64,000 nucleotides of DNA from an uncultured Poribacteria bacterium. GTDB lineage: Bacteria; Poribacteria; WGA-4E; WGA-3G. The stretch is taken from the NCBI GenBank assembly GCA_951828515.1, contig OX639992.1, positions 5,124,217 to 5,188,216 on the forward strand, written 5' to 3'. Under the pieces are notes generated by a model that was given only the letters and a program-made list of their open reading frames with translations, was not told the origin of the DNA and did no database searches. The number at the start of each line of letters is the position of its first letter. The stretch's first letter is position 1. The position numbers and the translations under genes were made by a program. Positions 15,509 to 25,247 of this stretch are shown piece by piece.

Positions 15509-17335
15509 ATGTTACGTTCCTTCCATTTTTCGCTATTTTTTGCAATTTTTGTTATTACGATAGGAACTGCTGAGGATACACATGTTCACAGTGAGCAAGA
15601 AGATCATACGCACAGCCAAGAAAACACGGTAACGCTCACTGATAAGGCAAAAGCCAATATCGGTTTGAGGACCGCTGAAGTCGATGTCCGAGCGATTGAG
15701 ACGATTGTGCATGTTCACGGCAACATAGTAGCCCATCCCAGACGACAAGCAATTGTCACGCCAAGGATCGGTGGTATCGTGAAACGCATCCATTCCAGTG
15801 TCGGTGAATTTATCGAAAAAGGCGATCTACTACTTGAACTGGAGAGTCTTGACTTGCAAATGGCACAGATTGAGATGATTGAAGCGGTAGCGCAAAAGAA
15901 GTCATTGGAATCCAAATTGGCGAGACTGATAGAGGTATTCGCCAAGCAAATTCGGCGAGAATTACAGACCCGTCAAATCGACTACTCACAATCGTTTTCC
16001 GAATTGCAAGAGTTGCAGACAGCAGTTGAAAAACGCAAGGCATTTGCTATAACAAAAACTATCTCGGCGTTGGAACGGATGCGGTTTAGATTGGTTAAAG
16101 CCGATGTTGAACTCCAGTTGATAGAGACGACACTCAAGAGAACTGAAGTTCTTGCAGAACAACGCATTTCCGCACAGAAGGAACTCATCGCACAACAGGC
16201 AGAATACAGAAAGGGTCGAAGTGAACTGGCAGATGCGAAACGGCAGTTTCAAATCTTTGATGTCAGTGAACAGACACTGGAAAAGATTCTTCAAGACAGC
16301 GGAGAAACCGCGATCCTGTCCCTACTGAATGCAGACGAATTGGATGCAGAAGCCTTATTGGGAAAATACGCAATACTCAGTGGGGAAGCGACAGAATTGG
16401 TTGATGCAAAGGCGGCATACCAAATCGCAGCTATCAAGGTCGCGGCAAACAAACAACGTGCCTTGGCTGCAGGACTCACTGAAACACTTCTCGAAAACCT
16501 GACGAAGACCAAAACTATTGTCACCTTCAGCGATTTGTCCACCGATGAATTGATTGAAAATTACCTTGCCTTTGTGGAAAGTTCAGAGGCACTTGAGGGA
16601 GTCCTTCAACTGGAAGAATCACTTCGTAACGCTGTCATTACCTTCAATAAGGTTTGGCAAAGACTTCAAGTGTTTGGGTTGACGCTCGCCGACATAGACA
16701 AGGTTGTTCAAACAGGGCAGCCATCTCCAATATTTTATGTCAAAGCCCCTGCTTCCGGGCAAATCATTAAGCAACATGTGACACTCGGTACAACCGTTGA
16801 AAAAAGCAACACGCTTTTCTCAATACTCGACACCGATCTTGTCTGGGTTGAGGGCGAGGTTCATGAGGATGCACTTGTCCGCCTTCAGGACAAATGGCAA
16901 ATAGGTAGCGAGATTCGTGTGCGTGCCACTGCTTATCCAGAAACAATTTTCACCGGAAGAATTTCGCATATCTCAGGTGTTATGAACCCAGAGGAACGAA
17001 CTGTCCATTTTTGGGCGGAAATCAACAATCCAACGCGTAAACTCAAACCCGGTATGTTTACTGAACAAACAATTGTCTTAGAAAAAGGAAGCGAGGTTTT
17101 AAGTGTTCCGTTGAACGCCGTGCTTGAAGATGGAGGAAGCCGGTTTGTTTTCGTCGAATTCGGAACGACTTACACTAAGCAGGAAGTTGTAGTCGGTGCC
17201 AGAGATGACAGGTATATCGAAATCAGAGAAGGTCTGTTTCCAGAGGAGTATGTAGTGGTGCAGGGGCAACATCAGTTGTTGAGAGCAACAGAAGATGTCT
17301 CCGAAGTGATGGGTGCACATGGACATCCCCATTAG
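15509..17335 (+). CDS. Periplasmic adaptor subunit of RND efflux (CusB/CzcB type), His-rich ends
   Basis: The 608-residue protein has a signal peptide ending at IGTAED, followed by THVHSEQEDHTHSQ, and it closes with GAHGHPH, so both ends can bind metal. The lipoyl-like half-motifs are IVTPRIGGIVKRIHSSVGEFIEKGDLL (about 80-106) and FYVKAPASGQIIKQHVTLG (about 410-428). Between them lies an unusually long helical hairpin region. The beta-barrel part reads WVEGEVHEDALVRLQ, and FTGRISHISGVMNPEERTVHFWAEINN is typical of metal-efflux adaptors. It would join the TolC-like protein to the RND pump. It is larger than usual CusB (about 400 residues), owing to the long helical hairpin. Confidence 0.85.
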   Translation: MLRSFHFSLFFAIFVITIGTAEDTHVHSEQEDHTHSQENTVTLTDKAKANIGLRTAEVDVRAIETIVHVHGNIVAHPRRQAIVTPRIGGIVKRIHSSVGEFIEKGDLLLELESLDLQMAQIEMIEAVAQKKSLESKLARLIEVFAKQIRRELQTRQIDYSQSFSELQELQTAVEKRKAFAITKTISALERMRFRLVKADVELQLIETTLKRTEVLAEQRISAQKELIAQQAEYRKGRSELADAKRQFQIFDVSEQTLEKILQDSGETAILSLLNADELDAEALLGKYAILSGEATELVDAKAAYQIAAIKVAANKQRALAAGLTETLLENLTKTKTIVTFSDLSTDELIENYLAFVESSEALEGVLQLEESLRNAVITFNKVWQRLQVFGLTLADIDKVVQTGQPSPIFYVKAPASGQIIKQHVTLGTTVEKSNTLFSILDTDLVWVEGEVHEDALVRLQDKWQIGSEIRVRATAYPETIFTGRISHISGVMNPEERTVHFWAEINNPTRKLKPGMFTEQTIVLEKGSEVLSVPLNAVLEDGGSRFVFVEFGTTYTKQEVVVGARDDRYIEIREGLFPEEYVVVQGQHQLLRATEDVSEVMGAHGHPH

Positions 17336-17482
17336 AATGGCTTTCGGCTGTCAGTAACTCATTCGTGGTGGTTGTGCTGCGCAGATTCCCATAAAGGTTT
17401 ACGGGGCAATGCGTAGCAGTTTGCAACTGCCACACGAGTGACTGCCTACTGATAGCCATTAGAACGGAAGTGAGATTAAAAT

Positions 17483-20400
17483 ATGTGGTCGAAAATTACC
17501 GAGATTTCTCTCAAGAATAGACTCCTGACACTTGCTTGTATGGTGGCAGTAATCATCATTGGATTCAGGATGTTTCAATCGGCACCGATTGATGTTTATC
17601 CTGACATCAATCCCCCTCGTATTACCATACTCACTGAGGCACACGGATGGTCTCCTGAAGAGATGGAAACCTTAGTTACGTTGCCTATCGAAAGTTCGAT
17701 GAACGGTGCCCCCTATGTCACACGGGTACGGTCCTCCTCTGCAATTGGTTTATCGCTTGTGTTTGTTGAATTCGATTGGGGGACGGACGTATTCCTTGCA
17801 CGACAGATGGTATCTGAGCGGCTTCAACTGGTTGCTCCGGCTCTCCCCGAAGGTGTTGATGCGCCAATTATCTTGCCGACTTCTTCGCTCTTGGGTGAGA
17901 TTATGGAATACGCACTCGTTGATGAAACAGGGCAATTTGATGAAATGGAAATGCGAGATCTCGCAGATTGGGTGATTCGCTACCAGTTGCAATCCCAGGG
18001 CGGTATTGCCAACGTGATCAACATTGGCGGCTATGTAAAGCAATTTCAAGTTTTCGTCAATCCTGAGCGGTTGATAAGTTATAATCTTTCACTTGAAGAT
18101 GTCGCTGCTGCGCTTGAGAAAAGCAACGAAAACTCCGCAGGCGGTTTTCTCATTAAAGACGCTCGCGAATTGATGATTCGGGGATTAGGACGAATTTCTT
18201 CAGTTTCTGACATTGAAAACGTCGTTGTTAATGTGAAAAAACACGGCAGCCCGATTCTTGTTAGAGATGTTGCCATGGTGAAAATTGGATCGCTTCCAGA
18301 AATCCGACGCGGCGCGGGAAGTTACAACGGAAAAGAAACCGTCTTGGGCAAGGTAATCAAACAGCCCGGGGTCAACACAATGAGCCTGAATGACAAAGTG
18401 GCTTCCGTGTTGAAATCACTGGAGCAGTCAATGCCTGAAGGCGTAAAGATTAAAGTTGAATACGCGCAAGCAGATCTAATTCGTCGCGCTGTTGACACCG
18501 TTAAAGAAGCCCTACGCGATGGCGCGATTCTGGTCGTTATTGTTCTGGCTATTTTTCTCTTTAACATTCGGACCGCGCTGATTACCCTGACTGCGATCCC
18601 ATTGTCTTTGATTATAGCCGTTATTGTTCTGCTTTCTCAGGGCGGGACCCTCAACATCATGACGCTCGCCGGTTTGGCGATTGCGGTTGGAATGGTGGTT
18701 GACGACGCGATTGTTTACGTCGAAAACATTTTTCGACGATTGCAAGAGTATTTTCGTCTTCGTTGGACGGGTGCGGAGCCTGAAGAAACACCGTCGGAAG
18801 TGGTAACGCGGGCGAGTGAGGAGATTCGATCATCAATTGTTTTTGCAACGTTGATTATCATCCTCGTTTTTGTACCGCTGTTCAGTCTCAGTGGTATGGA
18901 GGGCAGGATGTTCCGTCCACTTGGCTGGGCTGTTGTTATTTCAATGGCAGCGTCGCTACTCGTTGCACTCACAGTTGTTCCAGTGTTAAGCGACTTGCTG
19001 TTGACCCGTTTTCAAAGGTCACGTCCATCGGATGGATCTGAATCAGAACCTCGTCCTTCAAAAGAGAGCCCTGTGGTTGTGTGGATTAAACGTGCGTATC
19101 GTCCCATACTGGTTGCGGTTATGCGATTGCGTTGGGCGATTGTAGTGGTGGCACTGCTGCTGGTGGCCTTGACTGTGGCAGCGATACCTCGTCTGGGACG
19201 CGAATTCCTGCCTGTGATGGATGAAGCCACGTTTATTATTAGTGTCTTCTCACCACCGGGTACCTCGTTAGGAGAATCAACGCGTATCGGTAGAGAGATG
19301 GAAACACGACTCTTGACGATTTCAGAAGTAACGAGTGTGAGTAGCCGCACCGGGCGCGCAGAGGCAGATGAGCATGCCCACGACGTAAACACACATGAGA
19401 TCCTTGTGAACTTTATTCCGCCCGATGAACGAGCGAAAACACGAGCAGAACTCCTCTCGGAAGTTCGTGAGTTGCTGTCTCCTGAAAACTTTCCGGGTGT
19501 GTTGGTATCTGTCGGTCAACCGATCCAGCATCGCCTTGACCATTTGCTGTCAGGGGTCAACGCACAGGTGGCGTTAAAATTGTTCGGGACAGATCTCGAC
19601 ACACTTCGGACAAAGGCAGCGGAAATTAGGGCTGTCGTCTCGGAGATTGAAGGTGTCGCGGATTTACAAGTGGAACAGCAAGTACAGGTGGAACAGCTTC
19701 AAATTCGGGTTAAACGACTTGAAGCGGCACGCTACGGTTTACGCGTCGAAGATGTAACACATTTTGCAGAAACCGCATTCAAAGGGGAATTGGTGAGTCA
19801 GGTCATCCAAGGGCAACGCCAATACTCCCTCTTGATTCGAGTAGATCCAACGCTCGTCAACACAGTTGAAGCCGTCGAAAGTTTAAAAATCCGAGTTCCG
19901 TCAGGCGCGTTCGTTCCATTAAAACAGGTTGCCGATGTTGGTTTTGGTTATGGACCGAATACCATCAATCGCGAGAATGTTTCTCGGCGTATTGTCATTC
20001 AGTGTAACGTCCGAGGTGGCAAAGGGGGGCGGGATCTCGGCAACTTTATCGCAGAAGTTCAGCGAGAAATCGACGCACGTATCGACCTGCCCGAAGCGTA
20101 TTTCCTGTCCTACGGTGGACAGTTTGAAAGTCAACAGGCGGCACAAAGAAAAATTATGATTCAGACAGGTTTTGTCCTCATTGGTATCTGTGTTCTGTTG
20201 TTTTTGGCGATGGGTTCATTTCGGCTTTCATTATTGGTGATGCTCAATCTGCCGTTGGCGTTAATCGGGGGTGTTGTCAGTATCTTCCTCACCGGGGGTG
20301 TGTTGAGCATTCCGTCGATGGTGGGTTTCATTTTGTTATTCGGTATTGCTGTGCGAAACGGAATTATTTTGGTGACACACATCAATACCCTGCGTTCAGA

Positions 20401-20668
20401 GGGTATGTCGCTCTATGATGCCGTGATGAAAGGTGCCGAGGAACGCATTAGCCCAGTGTTAATGACGGCTTTAACGACAGGATTAGGGATGCTACCCCTT
20501 GCGCTTGCGCACGGTTCCGGCGCAGAACTTCAGAAACCACTTGCCATCGTCATCAGCGGCGGGATGATAACCGCGACGCTCCTGACGCTTATCGTCTTGC
20601 CCGTGCTGTACTATATTGTCGAATTAAGTTGGTTAGCGAGTTTCCAGCGTAAAACCGAAAAATTGTAA
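17483..20668 (+). CDS. RND efflux pump, heavy-metal (CusA/CzcA) type
   Basis: The 1061-residue protein is a full-length HME-type RND transporter of the inner membrane. The start region SAPIDVYPDINPPRITILTE, then TLVTLPIE and RSSSAIGLSLVFVEF matches CzcA/CusA rather than AcrB. Transmembrane helix 4 carries GMVVDDAIVYVEN (about 400-413) with two Asp and one Glu, the proton-relay positions; EEIRSSIVFATLIIILVFVPLF and, in the second half, RNGIILVTHIN and ALTTGLGMLPLALA are present. The exact substrate (Cu/Ag, Zn/Co/Ni or others) cannot be fixed by eye. It is third in order after the channel and adaptor genes. The preceding 147-bp gap contains fragments of a dispersed repeat (CGGCTGTCAG, CTGATAGCC). 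Confidence 0.88.
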   Translation: MWSKITEISLKNRLLTLACMVAVIIIGFRMFQSAPIDVYPDINPPRITILTEAHGWSPEEMETLVTLPIESSMNGAPYVTRVRSSSAIGLSLVFVEFDWGTDVFLARQMVSERLQLVAPALPEGVDAPIILPTSSLLGEIMEYALVDETGQFDEMEMRDLADWVIRYQLQSQGGIANVINIGGYVKQFQVFVNPERLISYNLSLEDVAAALEKSNENSAGGFLIKDARELMIRGLGRISSVSDIENVVVNVKKHGSPILVRDVAMVKIGSLPEIRRGAGSYNGKETVLGKVIKQPGVNTMSLNDKVASVLKSLEQSMPEGVKIKVEYAQADLIRRAVDTVKEALRDGAILVVIVLAIFLFNIRTALITLTAIPLSLIIAVIVLLSQGGTLNIMTLAGLAIAVGMVVDDAIVYVENIFRRLQEYFRLRWTGAEPEETPSEVVTRASEEIRSSIVFATLIIILVFVPLFSLSGMEGRMFRPLGWAVVISMAASLLVALTVVPVLSDLLLTRFQRSRPSDGSESEPRPSKESPVVVWIKRAYRPILVAVMRLRWAIVVVALLLVALTVAAIPRLGREFLPVMDEATFIISVFSPPGTSLGESTRIGREMETRLLTISEVTSVSSRTGRAEADEHAHDVNTHEILVNFIPPDERAKTRAELLSEVRELLSPENFPGVLVSVGQPIQHRLDHLLSGVNAQVALKLFGTDLDTLRTKAAEIRAVVSEIEGVADLQVEQQVQVEQLQIRVKRLEAARYGLRVEDVTHFAETAFKGELVSQVIQGQRQYSLLIRVDPTLVNTVEAVESLKIRVPSGAFVPLKQVADVGFGYGPNTINRENVSRRIVIQCNVRGGKGGRDLGNFIAEVQREIDARIDLPEAYFLSYGGQFESQQAAQRKIMIQTGFVLIGICVLLFLAMGSFRLSLLVMLNLPLALIGGVVSIFLTGGVLSIPSMVGFILLFGIAVRNGIILVTHINTLRSEGMSLYDAVMKGAEERISPVLMTALTTGLGMLPLALAHGSGAELQKPLAIVISGGMITATLLTLIVLPVLYYIVELSWLASFQRKTEKL

Positions 20669-20913
20669 ATTATACGCCTTCCATGTAAACTTTTTTTGGT
20701 GTTGACTGTTTAAGTTTCTAAGTAAAGCAATCTTTCATTGCAGATACGTAGAAACAATCGAATTGAGTGCTTTTAGACGCTAAACCCTAAACCGATCCAA
20801 CGTTACAGAAGTCATCGGCTTGGACCTCTGTGATTTTTTTTGAAACTTTTTGCGTTGAATGGTGTCTAATAGAAATAAGGAAGAAAACTTACCAATTAAG
20901 CGAGGAACTCGAA

Positions 20914-21639
20914 ATGAAACGCGCACATTTCTATTGCCTAACTGTAGTGGTTGTCCTTCTGTTTGTTGGAATCAGTATGGTAAGCATGGCTGAAGTGGCT
21001 GTCTTAAATCTGGAGATTTCCGATGTCGTCAGTAACGCCGATGCGAGGCAAATTCGACGGCTACTGGAACCTTGGGCGGATCCAAAGGACATTACATTCC
21101 ACACCCCTGTTGACAAGCACGGTAGAAAACGGCTTTTCACTACACTTGTGAAAGTCAAACCGAGACAGGGTCCCTCTAAATATAGCGAAACACATACGTT
21201 TGATGTCTATGACATCATGCGTCAGTTAAACGATTCGCGTTTCCGGGGTCGCCATGGACTTGGACATTCTCGCGTTATTAATACCGAGGCAACCATTCGC
21301 GGCGATTTGTTTGCACATCCCGGCTTCGCCCGGAGCTATCTCCGAAACGTTCCGGCGTGGCGACGTTGGCGACCTGATACCTCCAATATCCATCATGCAA
21401 TGACAGCGGGGCATGAAGAGCAGAAGTTCGTCTTCAGCGCGAACCCTCAGTTTGATCAGCTGCGAATTGATACCGCAAACAACAATAAACCGGTCGAGAT
21501 TCAGGGGATGATCACAGGGTTTGACGGTCCCTATCCAATTGTATCCGTTCGCAAGTACGAGGTAGGCTATCATCTCAAGACGAAGGGGTCTGAAGCAGAA
21601 ACAGCGAGACAACCGACCTATGACTATCTTAAGAAATAA
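20914..21639 (+). CDS. Exported protein of unknown function at the end of the efflux operon
   Basis: Begun at MKRAHFY (ATG 20914, GCGAGGA upstream), it has 241 residues and a clear signal peptide ending SMAEV. The first mature stretch (VAVLNLEISDVVSNADARQIRRLLEPW, split over about 26-52) has the beta-alpha layout of a heavy-metal-associated domain but lacks its CxxC. The central part is rich in Arg, His and Trp (FRGRHGLGHSR, AWRRWRPDTSNIHHAM). It ends with VEIQGMITGFDGPYPIVSVRKYEVG, a beta-rich segment. A 245-bp gap separates it from the pump gene, so it may have its own promoter. Function is unknown; a metal link is only suggested by position. Confidence 0.55.
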   Translation: MKRAHFYCLTVVVVLLFVGISMVSMAEVAVLNLEISDVVSNADARQIRRLLEPWADPKDITFHTPVDKHGRKRLFTTLVKVKPRQGPSKYSETHTFDVYDIMRQLNDSRFRGRHGLGHSRVINTEATIRGDLFAHPGFARSYLRNVPAWRRWRPDTSNIHHAMTAGHEEQKFVFSANPQFDQLRIDTANNNKPVEIQGMITGFDGPYPIVSVRKYEVGYHLKTKGSEAETARQPTYDYLKK

Positions 21640-21647
21640 AGGAAAAA

Positions 21648-21660
21648 CCACGCATCGTGG
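21648..21660. terminator. Short convergent hairpin between the efflux-end gene and threonine synthase
   Basis: CCACG-CAT-CGTGG lies between two convergent stop codons, with A-rich sequence before and CTTTC after. It could end transcription on both strands, but the stem is short. Confidence 0.4.
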
Positions 21661-21668
21661 CTTTCTGC

Positions 21669-22847
21669 CTATGACTGGTAACCGCCTGTATTGAAAAGCA
21701 CAACGCGTTCGGTATCTTTAATCATTCCGTTCGCGACGAGTTGTTTGAGTGCCGCTACAGTTGCGGCACCTTCGGGGCATGTCAAAAGCCCTTCGGTTGT
21801 GGGGAGCAGTTGCATTGCTTCACGGATGTCATCGTCTGTTACGGCAATCGCGGCACCATTGCTTTTACGAATCGCTTCTAAAATGAGGAAATCGCCGATT
21901 GCTTGTGGTACCCGCAAACCGCTGGCAATGGTGTGAGCATCACTCCATGGTATTGCTTCAGTTGCACCTTCTTCCCAAGCTTTAACAATCGGGGCACATC
22001 CTGTTGATTGCACGGAGATGAACCGCGGTCTTTTCTTGCCTATCCAACCGATCGCCTCTAATTCCGCAAAGGCCTTCCACATCCCAACGATCCCTGTGCC
22101 ACCACCAGTAGGATAGATGATAACATCCGGTAGTTCCCACCCGAGCTGCTCCGCAAGCTCAAACCCCATCGTTTTTTTTCCTTCCACACGGTACGGTTCT
22201 TTAAGCGTTGACACGTCAAACCATCCTTCCTGTTCCTTCCGTTCTGCAACAATCCTGCCGGCATCCGTAATTAGACCGTCAATCAGTGTGACGTTGGCAC
22301 CGGCGAGTTGACACGTTTCCTTATTGAAGGAAGGTGTATCTTGTGGCATAAAGATATGTGCTGATATACCCGCGGCAGCGGCGTAAAGTGCGAGAGCAGT
22401 CGCAGCGTTGCCAGCAGACGGGATCGCTAACTGCGTTAATCCGAGTGCCTTTGCCTTAGAAACTGCCATTGCCAAACCGCGTGCCTTGAAACTTCCCGTT
22501 GGCAATCGGGATTCGTCTTTCACCCATACCTCTGTAAGTCCAATGGTCGCTCCCAACCGCTTAGCATGGACGAGAGGTGTCATCGTTTCTCCAAGGGTCA
22601 CCACGTCTGTAGGGTTAGATATGGGCAGGAGTTCCCAATAACGCCAGAGTGAAGCAGGTCTCGATTGGAGCGTGTCACGTGTCCATGTTTCTGCTATCTG
22701 TTCAAGCGCGTAGCGGGCAAGTAGGGGTTTCCCACAAGCGGTACAGACATTCTGCGGTAAGAGGTGGTCATAGGTTTCACTACATTTACCACATTCAAGT
22801 GTTTCTAATTTTCTTTGCGGTTCGGTGAGGTGGGTCGGGGTTTTCAT
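21669..22847 (-). CDS. thrC: Threonine synthase
   Basis: This PLP enzyme turns O-phosphohomoserine into threonine. From ATG 22847 (GGAAAG upstream) it has 392 residues. An N-terminal zinc-ribbon-like CGKC and CTACGKP (about 19-41) is followed by LGETMTPLV, the PLP lysine in GSFKARG (about 117), SAGNAATALALYAAAAGI, and a phosphate-binding GGGTGIVG. The C-terminus ends VVLFNTGGYQS. The zinc-ribbon start is typical of the class II-like bacterial/archaeal threonine synthases. The enzyme family includes close paralogues (cysteate synthase), so substrate is inferred. The gene is convergent with the efflux operon and lies downstream of the carbamoyltransferase gene by about 170 bp. Confidence 0.85.
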   Translation of the reverse strand: MKTPTHLTEPQRKLETLECGKCSETYDHLLPQNVCTACGKPLLARYALEQIAETWTRDTLQSRPASLWRYWELLPISNPTDVVTLGETMTPLVHAKRLGATIGLTEVWVKDESRLPTGSFKARGLAMAVSKAKALGLTQLAIPSAGNAATALALYAAAAGISAHIFMPQDTPSFNKETCQLAGANVTLIDGLITDAGRIVAERKEQEGWFDVSTLKEPYRVEGKKTMGFELAEQLGWELPDVIIYPTGGGTGIVGMWKAFAELEAIGWIGKKRPRFISVQSTGCAPIVKAWEEGATEAIPWSDAHTIASGLRVPQAIGDFLILEAIRKSNGAAIAVTDDDIREAMQLLPTTEGLLTCPEGAATVAALKQLVANGMIKDTERVVLFNTGGYQS

Positions 22848-23014
22848 GTTTCTTTCCGTAGAATCACTCGGCGCGATGCTTGGGCTTACGCGCCCTGGAA
22901 AAGGATTCACAGGAGGTACCTTTCCATATATTCGCAGGGTTCTCCGGACGTTCGTCCCTATCGCTCCCTGCGTTCGTTTCGGGGTGTATTAGTAACGGCA
23001 TACGGATATGCTTA

Positions 23015-23956
23015 CTACTCTGCATGCGCAAGCAGCTTGAGAAGGACTGCTTTCATACTATAGAGACGGTTGTCCGATTGCTCAAAGATAATTGAGCGTT
23101 CATCGTTAACGAGTTCACCCGAAATTTCATATCCATGGTGTGCAGGAAGGCAGTGCATAACCCGGCAGTCAGATGCCTTCAACAGTTCCGCATTCAATTG
23201 GTACGGCATCATCTTTTCTAACCGACGTTTCCGCTCTTTTGCAAAGGACGGATCCGTGAAGAATTCCATGTCTACCCATGTATCCGTGTAGATAATATCG
23301 CTTTCGGCAATCACTTTTTCCAGTGAACGCTCCACCGCCTCGGTACTGGTATCAAACGTTTTGTAGAGACCTTTGTGAGAGGCTGCTTCCCAGAGTTCCT
23401 TGTCAACGGCGGCAGGATTCACCTCTGGTGCGATGACCGTGACTTCGACACCTACCTTCATACCGGCAGCAATCAGTGAATTGCAGACGTTGTTATGCAC
23501 ACCGATAAAGCACAATTTGACGCCTTCCAGTCTGCCGAGATGCTCTTGTATCGTCATCAGATCACCGAGGGCTTGCGTTGGATGGTATCTGTCGCAACAG
23601 CCGTTAATTACCGGAACGGTCGCAGCAGCGGCTGCCTCAACGAGTTCCGAGTGTTTCAAAAAGCGTGCTAAGATAATATCAACATACCCCGAGAGGACAC
23701 GCATTTCGTCGCCAAGATCGGCCAACGCGAAGTTTGTCGTGCGCCAATCGAGGTAATGGGCATGTCCACCGAGTTGTGTTATACCAATTTCACCGGCACA
23801 GCGCGTTCGCGTAGAGGTCTTTTGGAAAAGCAGACAAAGACTCTTCCCACCGACAGCGTGTCTGTATTTTTCAGGGTGGTTTTTGATGTTCAAGCCATTT
23901 TCGACTGTTTCAAGAATGTCTTTTTCTGACCATGGGTTTAGTTTAATGAGGTGCAT
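23015..23956 (-). CDS. Ornithine-carbamoyltransferase-like protein with altered substrate loop
   Basis: From ATG 23956, with GGAGGT 5 nt upstream, the protein has 313 residues. Carbamoyl-phosphate motifs are present: FQKTSTRTR (about 44-52), HPTQALGD (about 127) and HCLPAHHGYEIS (about 270). The general layout, including VINGCCDRYHP and HNNVCNSL, is that of ArgF. However the D-x-x-x-SMG loop that holds ornithine reads TDTWVDMEFF, and HCLPAHRG has His in place of Arg. Other family members with altered loops use different amines (putrescine, acetyl- or succinyl-ornithine). It should therefore be called a transcarbamylase of ArgF type rather than certain ornithine carbamoyltransferase. A perfect promoter precedes it. 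Confidence 0.75.
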   Translation of the reverse strand: MHLIKLNPWSEKDILETVENGLNIKNHPEKYRHAVGGKSLCLLFQKTSTRTRCAGEIGITQLGGHAHYLDWRTTNFALADLGDEMRVLSGYVDIILARFLKHSELVEAAAAATVPVINGCCDRYHPTQALGDLMTIQEHLGRLEGVKLCFIGVHNNVCNSLIAAGMKVGVEVTVIAPEVNPAAVDKELWEAASHKGLYKTFDTSTEAVERSLEKVIAESDIIYTDTWVDMEFFTDPSFAKERKRRLEKMMPYQLNAELLKASDCRVMHCLPAHHGYEISGELVNDERSIIFEQSDNRLYSMKAVLLKLLAHAE

Positions 23957-24070
23957 AATTACCTCCACAGTAGCGTGCTGAGAAACCTATGGACGGTTTC
24001 CATTTTTCACAAATCATAGAAAGGTTATGTTTTGTCTTGAATTACTCTCAGTCGCAAATAAGAAAGCATA

Positions 24071-24099
24071 ATTATATCCGATTTCGTGATGAATGTCAA
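24071..24099 (-). promoter_or_regulatory. Consensus sigma70 promoter of the carbamoyltransferase gene
   Basis: On the minus strand TTGACA (24099-24094) and TATAAT (24076-24071) are separated by 17 bp. It sits immediately downstream of the Ldh-family gene, so the carbamoyltransferase is transcribed separately. A small inverted repeat GGAAACC/GGTTTC lies in the leader at about 23980-24000. Confidence 0.82.
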
Positions 24100-24109
24100 A
24101 TCTTTTCTG

Positions 24110-25180
24110 TTATATCCGGTCCCATGGGATTTCAACACCCAGCTCATCGGCAAGCTTCTCAAGTTCCTGCACCGGTTCCCGATGGAGTGGAATTCCGTTT
24201 GCGAGACGTTCTTGCGTCAATTCCCACTCAATTTCACCGGGTAGGGTGACGCGTGTAAATCCACTGCGTGGGGTGGCTTGACGTGTTATCCGAATCTGTC
24301 GATCAATTTCAGCCTTAAATTCCGAGATAGAGGTAAAACTGGCAATGTTGATAGCGAAGAAGAAATGTGCTGATACGCATTTCTCTCGTGGTGCGTCTCC
24401 AGGTTGATAATGCTTGTTGATACCCATCAGCCCACCGCTTAACGGGCCGCATAAAACATCCATTACGATCGCAAGGGCTGAGCCTTTGGGACCTGCGGCA
24501 GGTAAGATAGCGGCAACCTTCGCGGGGTCATCGGTTTCATTGCCATCTGCGTCGAGTCCCCATCCCAATGGGATTTTTTCTTCGTACAGTCTTGCGGTTC
24601 CGATCCGTCCAGCAGCGGCGGCACCGCACGCCATATCCAACACGATCGGCGGTTCTTCACCAGCGGGAATGGCAAAGGAGAGCGCATTATTCCCGATCGA
24701 AGTGCTTCTTGCCCCAAAGACAGCCACATTCACACCGAGTCCGTTAGTGGTCGCGAAACCGATCATATCGTGTTCTGTGGCTCGTATCGCATGGCTGGAG
24801 GCAGCTCCGAAGTGATTGCTATTCCGAACAATAGCCACGCCGATCGAAGCGGATTTCGCTTTTTCAACCGCGAGGTTCATTGCCCGGACACCCACGAGAT
24901 GTCCCAATCCACGGTCACCATCTAACAAGACAGAGGCGGGGTTATCTTCAAGTGTTTGAAGTGATGGTGTAGGATTTATATCACTATTGATGATGCCTCG
25001 GACATAACGTGGTACGGCGCGTGTTGCGTGCGAATGAACGCCGCGTAGATCCATCAGGACTTGCATTTCTGCGACGGTATCTGCATCTGATTGGGCAACG
25101 CCCACTTTTTGATAAAGTTGGCTACAAACGGTTTGCAACGCTCCTACGTTCACAATTGTTTCTTGTTCGTGTCGATTCAT
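24110..25180 (-). CDS. Ldh-family (malate/L-lactate/ureidoglycolate type) NAD(P) dehydrogenase
   Basis: The 356-residue protein belongs to the type-2 malate/lactate dehydrogenase family. Visible hallmarks: MDLRGVHSHATRAVPRYV (about 48-65), GDRGLGHLVG, the catalytic-region RNSNHFGAASSHA (about 118-130), TNGLGVNVAVFGAR, PLGWGLDADGNETDDP and AGPKGSALAIVMDVL. It lacks a Rossmann fold, as is normal for the family. Members reduce 2-oxoacids such as oxaloacetate, pyruvate, 2,3-diketogulonate or oxalurate-type compounds. The substrate here is unknown, and no partner genes nearby point to one. It runs on the same strand as, and 154 bp upstream of, the carbamoyltransferase start. Confidence 0.82.
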   Translation of the reverse strand: MNRHEQETIVNVGALQTVCSQLYQKVGVAQSDADTVAEMQVLMDLRGVHSHATRAVPRYVRGIINSDINPTPSLQTLEDNPASVLLDGDRGLGHLVGVRAMNLAVEKAKSASIGVAIVRNSNHFGAASSHAIRATEHDMIGFATTNGLGVNVAVFGARSTSIGNNALSFAIPAGEEPPIVLDMACGAAAAGRIGTARLYEEKIPLGWGLDADGNETDDPAKVAAILPAAGPKGSALAIVMDVLCGPLSGGLMGINKHYQPGDAPREKCVSAHFFFAINIASFTSISEFKAEIDRQIRITRQATPRSGFTRVTLPGEIEWELTQERLANGIPLHREPVQELEKLADELGVEIPWDRI

Positions 25181-25247
25181 GACTATGGAGCTCCTATAGT
25201 GTTTTCAACACATTCGGGTGCGTTGGGTTAGAGAGACACGTGCACAG

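Noticed and set aside
23980-24000. Terminator between Ldh-family and carbamoyltransferase genes
   Set aside because: The GGAAACC/GGTTTC hairpin has its T-run only on the plus strand, where no gene needs ending; it lies in the 5' leader of the carbamoyltransferase gene.
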